Below, piece by piece: positions 58,537 to 64,000 of a stretch of DNA of 64,000 nt. Position 1 is the stretch's first letter. Each line of letters begins with the position of its first letter. Made by a program: the position numbers and the translations under genes. Source of the stretch: NCEH01 sp002257205 (GTDB taxonomy: Bacteria > Pseudomonadota > Alphaproteobacteria > Rhizobiales > Xanthobacteraceae); NCBI RefSeq assembly GCF_043195105.1, contig NZ_JBAFWO010000002.1. One strand, 5' to 3'. The notes under the pieces are model-generated. The model did not search any database. It was given only the letters and a program-made list of their open reading frames with translations, and was not told where the DNA came from.

Positions 58537-59007
58537 TCAGGTGCGCGCCTCCCCGGAGGCGAACCGCAAGGTGAGGACGCGCGATGCGACCACCCGGCCC
58601 AATTGCTCGCTCATGCGGACCGGCGTGCACCGGCTGAGCGCCAGGATCGCGGCGGCGACGAAGGCGCGCTGGGTTTCCGCGTCGCCGGTGAGCACGGAAT
58701 AGGTGGCGAGCGGCTTGCCGCGCACTTCCCCCTTGGCGGTGAGGCCGAAGCGCAAGGTGATCTCCGATCCGGCGGTGCCCGGCGGCGGCGCCCAGCAGGC
58801 ATAAAGAACCTGGGACAGCTCCGCCATGGTTTCCACCGGCACCGCATTCACCGGCTGCCGCTCCACGTCTTCGGCGCGGCCGTCGCCAGCCGCCAAGGCA
58901 AGCACGGCGAATACGCACGCGACCAGTCGCGCGACGCTGCGCGTCGACGCGGCCGGCTGGCGGATGGGGCGTGAAGCGGCGGCGTGTTCACGGCGGATGG
59001 TATCCAT
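58537..59007 (-). CDS. Secreted hypothetical protein with TonB-C-like pattern
   Basis: 156 residues. A signal peptide follows a charged N-terminus (RLVACVFAVLALAAGDGRA, cleavage near 46). The mature part has CWAPPPGTAGSEITLRFGL and ALSRCTPVRM: a pair of cysteines and a strand-helix-strand layout like the C-terminal domains of TolA/TonB. This resemblance is weak and I assign no function. The start at 59007 (MDTIRREH) is preferred to a longer frame that overlaps the next gene upstream. Confidence 0.6.
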   Translation of the reverse strand: MDTIRREHAAASRPIRQPAASTRSVARLVACVFAVLALAAGDGRAEDVERQPVNAVPVETMAELSQVLYACWAPPPGTAGSEITLRFGLTAKGEVRGKPLATYSVLTGDAETQRAFVAAAILALSRCTPVRMSEQLGRVVASRVLTLRFASGEART

Positions 59008-59041
59008 GGCCGATGCCTTGCCTGGGATGGGATGGGGAAGC

Positions 59042-59299
59042 TCAGTCGGGCCGGGTCTTGTTCTCGATATGGTTGGCGACCTCGAGCAAGGCATCGGCGA
59101 GCGCGCGCAGCTGGGCCGCATCGAGCGAGATCTGGACCGCGGGCAAAGGCTGGTCCGGCGCGCGGGGCACGCCCACTTCCAGCCGCAGGCCGCCGGCGCG
59201 CCCGTCGAAGATCGCCGTGGTGAAGGCCTGCAGCGGCCACACCTTCAGCCGTCCGGCGGCGTCCTTGTCCCAGTCTTCGAATGTCATGACGGAATTCAT
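59042..59299 (-). CDS. Small hypothetical protein, 85 residues
   Basis: Begins MNSVMTFEDWDKDAAGRL; contains LRLEVGVPRAPDQPLPA and a final helix ALADALLEVANHIE. I do not recognise the family. It lies 34 bases upstream of the secreted hypothetical gene on the same strand, suggesting an operon of two. The start at 59299 could also be the ATG at 59287. The 247 bases to the next gene are empty as far as I can see. Confidence 0.55.
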   Translation of the reverse strand: MNSVMTFEDWDKDAAGRLKVWPLQAFTTAIFDGRAGGLRLEVGVPRAPDQPLPAVQISLDAAQLRALADALLEVANHIENKTRPD

Positions 59300-59546
59300 G
59301 GCGCTTTTCGCTCTTGCGGGCCGGTCGCGAGGCGATCCGGCGGGTTGCACGCGCACCGCCTGAAGCGATGGACCTGCGCCGTTCTAGAGCATGGGGCGCG
59401 CGAGGTGAACTCCCGGCCTCGGTGGGCGAGAGGGCCGGCGAGGCCCGCCTTCAAGGTGTGCTGCACTTAGTTTAAGCAAGATCCGCCATCGACTGGATTG
59501 AATGGCGAAGGTATAGCTGTGCTGAGGGAACGGGAGCCGCGCCAGA

Positions 59547-60152
59547 TTGATTTCCGTTATCATTCCCACCAAGAATTCCGAACGCCAGCTTGTGCTTGTG
59601 CTCGCGGCGCTGGTTCAGGGCGTGACGGCCGGTGTCCTGCGCGATGTGATCCTCGCGGACGCCGATTCAACGGACGATACGGCAGCCATCGCGGATGCCG
59701 CCGGATGCACGTTGTTTTCCTCCATGCACGACATGGGCATGCGGCTGCGGCAGGGCGCGGCGATGGCGCGCGGACGCTGGCTGCTGTTCCTGCAGCCCAA
59801 TTCGATTTTGGAGGAGGGCTGGCCGCGCGAGATCGCGACCTTCCTGGAGACGGTCGAGCGGCGCGGGCTCGGCGACCGCACTGTGGCGACCTTCCGCCTG
59901 TCGGTGGATGGCTACGGCTTCAAGCCGCGTTTCGGCGAGGCGGTGGCGGCGGCGCGGCTGGCGCTGCTCGGCCTTCCTCAGGCCGGGCAGGGGCTGCTGA
60001 TCTCGCGCAGGCATTATGAACGGCTCGGCGGGCACCCGTCGGGCGTGGCGCCGCAGAAACGCCTGTTCTCCCGCATCGGGCGGCGCCGCATCCATGTGCT
60101 GCGCGCCCATGTCCTGCTGCCGGAGAAGGCGCAGGGCGGCGTCTTGGACTAA
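59547..60152 (+). CDS. Family 2 glycosyltransferase, short form
   Basis: 201 residues. GT-A fold start ISVIIPTKNSERQL, then VILADADSTDDTAAIA (DxD-like), and GAAMARGRWLLFLQPN as the donor-site strand. It lacks the C-terminal membrane helices of polysaccharide synthases and is shorter than most GT2 enzymes. The start is TTG at 59547, with GGGAG ten bases upstream. The acceptor is unknown. Confidence 0.8.
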   Translation: MISVIIPTKNSERQLVLVLAALVQGVTAGVLRDVILADADSTDDTAAIADAAGCTLFSSMHDMGMRLRQGAAMARGRWLLFLQPNSILEEGWPREIATFLETVERRGLGDRTVATFRLSVDGYGFKPRFGEAVAAARLALLGLPQAGQGLLISRRHYERLGGHPSGVAPQKRLFSRIGRRRIHVLRAHVLLPEKAQGGVLD

Positions 60153-60214
60153 CTTATTCCCGCCGGCCGCGACGTGCGGCCGGACGTGCCTCGCTCAGAA
60201 CCGCAGGGTGCGGT

Positions 60215-60421
60215 TCAGAAGCCGTTGGCGACCGCCTGGGGAATGGTTTCGCGGGTCAGGCCCTGCTGGGCGAGTTCGCTGTCGGACATGCGGCGCAGGC
60301 GCTCGTAGCGATCCGCCATCACGCGGGCCTCACGCACGGCCGCGAAGAATTCGGACACCTGGGCGGTGAAACGGCCGAACAGGGTGGTCTCGCGAAACGG
60401 GTGGGCAGTGATCGTGGTCAT
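60215..60421 (-). CDS. DUF1127-domain small protein
   Basis: 68 residues. The DUF1127 core is seen as YERLRRMSDSELAQQGLTRE (W replaced in part; the L-x-x-M-S-D-x-E-L pattern is diagnostic). Small DUF1127 proteins in alphaproteobacteria influence RNA turnover and phosphate or stress responses. Upstream lies the palindrome CCCTTA-CA-TAAGGG (60442-60455), a possible operator. The rest of the 249-base gap to tRNA-Gln holds no gene I trust. Confidence 0.85.
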   Translation of the reverse strand: MTTITAHPFRETTLFGRFTAQVSEFFAAVREARVMADRYERLRRMSDSELAQQGLTRETIPQAVANGF

Positions 60422-60670
60422 GATCGTTCTCCATCAATGACCCCTTACATAAGGGAATATCCCGCATTGCAACATAGGGCTTTGTGCATGGCACCATTGC
60501 GCATTATGTATACCAGCCTGTGGAGAAGTTATTTTCGCCGGCAAGCCTCTGGACCCCGGGCGGCGAATTGCGTATAGAGCGCCCTCGCCCGACGGGCTCA
60601 CCGCTCGCTCGAACGCCGATGTTCGGCGGCGTCAATCTCCGCTGGTCGACCCTGTCACCGGCGCGGCGAT

Positions 60671-60744
60671 TGGGGGATAGTTCAACGGTAGAACTGCGGA
60701 CTCTGACTCCGTCAATCTAGGTTCGAATCCTAGTCCCCCAGCCA
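60671..60744 (+). tRNA. tRNA-Gln (anticodon CTG)
   Basis: 74 bases with encoded GCCA end. Acceptor stem TGGGGGA/TCCCCCA (U1-A72 as usual for glutamine tRNAs), anticodon stem GCGGA/TCCGT with loop CTCTGAC (anticodon CTG, reads CAG), T arm CTAGG/CCTAG with TTCGAAT. Complete cloverleaf. The 215 bases after it, to the pta stop, show no gene. Confidence 0.95.
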
Positions 60745-60959
60745 AATTTCAAATGCTCGATAGTGATATGTGAACGCGACGCCACGACGGGCGCAGTTCG
60801 ACCTCGTTTTATCGGATCGTTGCTGCGTTGAGCTTGCGCGCGATGGCCGGAACACCGTCTTCAGCACACACATCGGCGCGTGAGGACGCTCGGCCAGCCG
60901 CCGGCCGGCGCAAACCCTCTCGCCCCTGGACCTCCCGGCTTGCTCGATCGCGCCTTCGG

Positions 60960-62030
60960 CTATCGGGCCTGGGAAACGCCGAGGCCCTGCGGGCTGGCAC
61001 CTTGCCAGGCCGGTGCGAGGGCGGGCGGGCGCGGGCGCTCCGGGTCCGGGCCCGCCTGGGCGCAGGTGAGGGCGATCATGTGGAACACGTCGTCTTCCGA
61101 GCAGCCGCGCGACAGATCATTGGCCGGCCGGGCCAGTCCTTGCAGGACCGGGCCGATGGCCTTTGCCCCGCCGATGCGCTGGGCGATCTTGTAGCCGATG
61201 TTGGCGGCGTCGAGATTGGGGAAGACGAACACATTGGCATCGCCGCGGATGGCCGAGCCGGGCGCCTTGGTGGCCCCCACGGCGGCGACGAACGCCGCGT
61301 CGAACTGCAATTCGCCGGCGATGATCAGGCCGGGCTCCAGGGCGCGGGCGATGCGCACCGCCTCCACCACCTTGTCCACCCGTTCATGCCGTGCGCTGCC
61401 GGCGGTGGAGAAGGAGAGCATCGCCACCTTCGCCGGTTCCCCGGTCATGGCGGTGTAGGAGCGCGCGGAGGCGATGGCGATGTCGGCGAGCTCCGCCGCG
61501 TCGGGATCGATCACCAGCCCGCAATCGGCGAACACATAGGCGCCTTTCTGGGCGTGGTAATCCTCGCACAGGATCATCAGGAAGAAGCTCGACACCAGCT
61601 TGGCGCCCGGCGCGAGGCCGATGATCTGGAGCGCGGCGCGCACGGTCTCGGCGGTGGTGGCGACCGCCCCGCCCACCGTGCCGTCGGCATCCCCCATCCG
61701 CACCATCATGGCGGCGAATGCGAGCGGCTCCAGCATGCGGCGCTGGGCGGCGGCAAGGTCCATGCCCTTGGCCCGGCGCAGCGCATGCAAGTCCCCCGCA
61801 TAGGCCGCGCGATGCGCGGAGGCGGCCGGATCCTCGATCAGGATGCCCCGCGCATCCCCATCGAGGGCGGCCAGAACCTGCGGCGGCGAACCGAGGAGGA
61901 TCGGACGGGCAATGCCTTCGCGCACCGCCCGGCGGGCGGCGCTGGCGATGCGTGGGTCTTCGCCCTCCGGCAGCACGATGCGGCGGGGCGCGGCGCGCGC
62001 GGCGTCGATGATCCGGTCGAGGGCGAGCAT
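60960..62030 (-). CDS. pta: Phosphate acetyltransferase
   Basis: 356 residues, the short Pta form without an N-terminal DRTGG domain. Motifs: RRIVLPEGEDPRI at the start, MVRMGDADGTVGGAVATTAETVRAAL, LSFSTAGSARHERVDKV, GELQFDAAF and FVFPNLDAANIGYKI. It converts acetyl phosphate to acetyl-CoA, which is the second step after Xsc. The start at 62030 (MLALDRIIDAAR) has GAGG upstream and fits the family; ATG 62042 and GTG 62060 are longer alternatives. A 419-base repeat-rich gap separates it from xsc on the same strand. Confidence 0.92.
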   Translation of the reverse strand: MLALDRIIDAARAAPRRIVLPEGEDPRIASAARRAVREGIARPILLGSPPQVLAALDGDARGILIEDPAASAHRAAYAGDLHALRRAKGMDLAAAQRRMLEPLAFAAMMVRMGDADGTVGGAVATTAETVRAALQIIGLAPGAKLVSSFFLMILCEDYHAQKGAYVFADCGLVIDPDAAELADIAIASARSYTAMTGEPAKVAMLSFSTAGSARHERVDKVVEAVRIARALEPGLIIAGELQFDAAFVAAVGATKAPGSAIRGDANVFVFPNLDAANIGYKIAQRIGGAKAIGPVLQGLARPANDLSRGCSEDDVFHMIALTCAQAGPDPERPRPPALAPAWQGASPQGLGVSQAR

Positions 62031-62110
62031 GTCGGGCCTCATGGCGGGGGCGAATGGCACGGCGAGGGAAGGGCGGCGGGAGGCGGGTCAGGGAACGCCT
62101 CCCACCGCTA

Positions 62111-62158
62111 GAGCCGGATTTGGTGAATCCGTCTCTATTCAATAAGTTAGAGGGCGAT
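62111..62158. repeat. Direct repeat copy 1 (48 bp)
   Basis: Identical at 46 of 48 positions to 62388-62435. It contains two small dyads: GGATT-TGGTG-AATCC and CTCTA...TAGAG. It lies in the pta-xsc gap. Confidence 0.85.
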
Positions 62159-62232
62159 CGACATTCAGCGGCGTGGCGCATCGACGATGCGCCTGACGCC
62201 GGGTGCGTGCGATTGTCTTTTCTTTCACCGGT

Positions 62233-62342
62233 CGTCATGGCCGGGCCTGTCCCGGCCATCCACGCGGCGCCGACCGGACCGGCCTTGGAAAGCCAGCGCC
62301 AGCGGTGCCGCGTGGATGCACGGGACAAGCCCGTGCATGACG
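62233..62342. repeat. Large REP-like palindrome
   Basis: Two 35-base arms (62233-62267 and 62308-62342) mirror one another imperfectly, from CGTCATGGCC to CCGTGCATGACG. Each arm holds its own dyad, such as GGCCGGG/CCCGGCC. Elements of this look (ending CGTCATGG) are common between genes of rhizobial relatives. Sits between the two 48-bp direct repeats. Confidence 0.65.
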
Positions 62343-62387
62343 TTTCTCTCCTGAACGGCGTCAAGCCATGAATGGCGATCGGCCTTC

Positions 62388-62435
62388 GAGCCGGATCTGG
62401 TGAATCCGCCTCTATTCAATAAGTTAGAGGGCGAT
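62388..62435. repeat. Direct repeat copy 2 (48 bp)
   Basis: Second copy of the repeat at 62111, differing at two positions (both T in copy 1, C here). Its last ten bases form one arm of the hairpin that follows xsc. Confidence 0.85.
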
Positions 62436-62447
62436 TCATCGCCCTCT
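62426..62447 (-). terminator. Hairpin directly after xsc
   Basis: AGAGGGCGAT (62426-62435) pairs perfectly with ATCGCCCTCT (62438-62447) with a 2-base loop; it starts three bases after the xsc stop. On the minus strand it is followed by AACTTATT, a weak tail, so partial termination or 3' stabilisation of xsc mRNA is likely before pta. Confidence 0.6.
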
Positions 62448-62449
62448 CG

Positions 62450-64000
62450 TCAGCGGGCCATCTGCGCGCGCATGTCGGCCCGCGCGATGCCGGCCACCTG
62501 GACGGGCTTCTTCATGGCGTCGCGGCGGAAGGGTTCGCCGAGTTCCTGGTTCAGCACCACTTCGATGAAGGTGGTGATGCCGGCCTTCTGCTCGGCGGCC
62601 GCGGTGGCGATGGCCTCGGTGAGCGCGGCCGGATTGTCCACGCGCACGCCCTTGAAGCCGCAGCCCTCCGCGATCTTGGCGTAGGAGAGCTTGGGATCCA
62701 GCTCGGTGCCGACGAAATTATTGTCGTACCAGAGCGTTGTGTTGCGCTTTTCAGCGCCCCACTGGAAATTGCGGAACACCACCATGGTCACCGCCGGCCA
62801 TTCCTCGCGGCCGATGGAGGTCATCTCATTGATCGAGATGCCGAATGCGCCATCGCCGGCAAAGCCGAACACCGGCACCTCGGGGCAGCCGATCTTCGCG
62901 CCGATGATGGCGGGGAAGGCATAGCCGCAGGGTCCGAACATGCCGGGCGCGAGATATTTGCGGCCCATCTCGAAGGTGGGATAGGCATTGCCGATGGCGC
63001 AATTATTGCCGATGTCGGTGGAGACGATCACCTCCTTCGGCAAGGCGGCCTGGATGGCGCGCCACGCCTGGCGGGGCGACATGCGGTCCGCATCGCGGGT
63101 GCGCGCGTCCTCGTTCCAGGAGGTGCCGGGATCGTCGTCCTCATGGTCCATGGAGGCGAGCTGCTGGAGCCAGCGCGAACGGGTCTGGTGGATCAGCGCG
63201 GCGCGCTCCTCGCGCCCGGCATCGCCGGCGCCGGGGGAGAGCTGGGCGAGCAATTGGCTCGCCACTTCCCGCGCATCGCCGCAGATGCCGACCGTGATCT
63301 TCTTGGTGAGGCCGATGCGGTCCGCATTGATGTCCACCTGGATGATCTTGGCCTCGCGCGGCCAATAATCCATGCCGTAGCCGGGCAAGGTGGAGAAGGG
63401 ATTGAGCCGTGTGCCGAGCGCCAGCACCACGTCGGCCTGCGCGATCAGTTCCATGGCCGCCTTCGAGCCATTGTAGCCGAGCGGGCCGACGGTGAGGGCG
63501 TGGCTGCCGGGGGCGGCGTCATTGTGCTGGTAGCCGGCGCACACCGGCGCGCCGAGTTTTTCGGCCAGCGCCATGGCCTCGGGAATGGCATTGCCGATGA
63601 CCACGCCGGCGCCGTTGAGCACCACCGGGAATTTGGCTTCCGACAGCAGCTTGGCGGCCTCGGCGATGGCATTCTTGCCGCCGGTCGGGCGTTCCAGGCG
63701 CACGATCTGCGGCAGCTCGATGTCGACCACCTGGGTCCAGAAATCGCGCGGAATGTTGATCTGCGCCGGGGCGGAGGCGCGCCAGGCCTTTTCGATCACG
63801 CGGTTCAGCACCTCGGCGACGCGCACCGGGTCGCGCACCTCTTCCTGGTAGCAGACCATGTCGGAGAACATGGCCATCTGCGAGACTTCCTGGAACCCGC
63901 CCTGGCCGATGGTGCGGTTGGCCGCCTGCGGCGTCACCAGCAGCATGGGGGTGTGGTTCCAATAGGCGGTCTTCATGGCGGTGACGAAGCCGGTGACGCC
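62450..64000 (-). CDS. xsc: Sulfoacetaldehyde acetyltransferase, 5' end outside window
   Basis: 517 residues visible; the N-terminal part lies beyond base 64000. Thiamine-diphosphate enzyme of the acetohydroxyacid-synthase fold: INIPRDFWTQ, GYQHNDAAPG, the middle-domain LALGTRLNPFSTLPGYGMDYW and the ThDP motif FGFAGDGAFG ending near FRNFQWGAEK. The stretches QVVDIELPQI and YWNHTPMLLVTPQAANRTIG match Xsc proteins. It cleaves sulfoacetaldehyde with phosphate to sulfite and acetyl phosphate, in taurine and related sulfonate breakdown; Pta, encoded next, makes acetyl-CoA. Confidence 0.95.
   Translation of the reverse strand, partial: GVTGFVTAMKTAYWNHTPMLLVTPQAANRTIGQGGFQEVSQMAMFSDMVCYQEEVRDPVRVAEVLNRVIEKAWRASAPAQINIPRDFWTQVVDIELPQIVRLERPTGGKNAIAEAAKLLSEAKFPVVLNGAGVVIGNAIPEAMALAEKLGAPVCAGYQHNDAAPGSHALTVGPLGYNGSKAAMELIAQADVVLALGTRLNPFSTLPGYGMDYWPREAKIIQVDINADRIGLTKKITVGICGDAREVASQLLAQLSPGAGDAGREERAALIHQTRSRWLQQLASMDHEDDDPGTSWNEDARTRDADRMSPRQAWRAIQAALPKEVIVSTDIGNNCAIGNAYPTFEMGRKYLAPGMFGPCGYAFPAIIGAKIGCPEVPVFGFAGDGAFGISINEMTSIGREEWPAVTMVVFRNFQWGAEKRNTTLWYDNNFVGTELDPKLSYAKIAEGCGFKGVRVDNPAALTEAIATAAAEQKAGITTFIEVVLNQELGEPFRRDAMKKPVQVAGIARADMRAQMAR

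Overview
The window is high-GC DNA from an alphaproteobacterium, most likely of the order Rhizobiales. Family Xanthobacteraceae is my inference from gene content (an xsc-pta pair, an OFA transporter with its own two-component system) and from the style of the intergenic palindromes; I have no database match. Genes are dense and often overlap by ATGA. Several starts are TTG preceded by a good Shine-Dalgarno sequence.

Region 1 (1-10 kb): the end of a branched-chain-type ABC ATPase and a DUF302 protein, then an OFA-family MFS carrier. A sensor kinase and an NtrC-type regulator lie directly upstream of the carrier, whose promoter region holds a near-consensus sigma-54 site. katG and oxyR follow as a divergent pair. 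Region 2 (10.0-11.1 kb): a gene graveyard with remnants of an SMP-30 protein, an SDR, a LysR regulator and a thiolase.

Region 3 (11-30.6 kb): sugar-acid catabolism. It holds an IlvD/Edd dehydratase with a GntR regulator, divergent from an MFS carrier and a lactonase-like hydrolase. Next comes a DeoR-led Ugp-type ABC operon with three helically phased operators. A long operon then couples a PAAT-type ABC importer to an L-2-keto-3-deoxyarabonate dehydratase-like enzyme, an alpha-ketoglutarate-semialdehyde dehydrogenase and an AroE-like dehydrogenase. Divergent from it are a UxaA/GarD-type dehydratase and a GntR protein with two winged-helix domains. Together these point to a non-phosphorylative route from aldonic or aldaric acids to 2-oxoglutarate.

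Region 4 (30.7-41.6 kb): an AI-2E-type permease; a CoA ligase, enoyl-CoA hydratase and GntR on the minus strand; and a divergent plus-strand operon of an enolase-superfamily enzyme, an SsuABC-type importer, an alpha/beta hydrolase, a D-cysteine-desulfhydrase-like PLP enzyme and an Asp/Glu-racemase-like protein. I cannot match this set to a described pathway.

Region 5 (41.8-55.6 kb): a 9-kb minus-strand operon (DUF6282-type hydrolase, Ugp-type importer, amidohydrolase lacking metal ligands, enolase-superfamily enzyme, SCP2-like protein, alpha/beta hydrolase, frameshifted ABC ATPase, GntR). Divergent from it are uxuA and an SDR, followed by a second GntR and a FAH-family enzyme. A repeated TGTCCAACA operator links the two divergent promoters.

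Region 6 (55.8-64 kb): more housekeeping in character: tRNA-Ala, a ParA-like ATPase, two glycosyltransferases, small hypotheticals, a DUF1127 protein, tRNA-Gln, and pta and xsc of sulfonate degradation, separated by repeats. Overall the window is a catabolic region with five ABC systems and eight regulators, five of them GntR. No CRISPR array, integrase or insertion sequence was seen.
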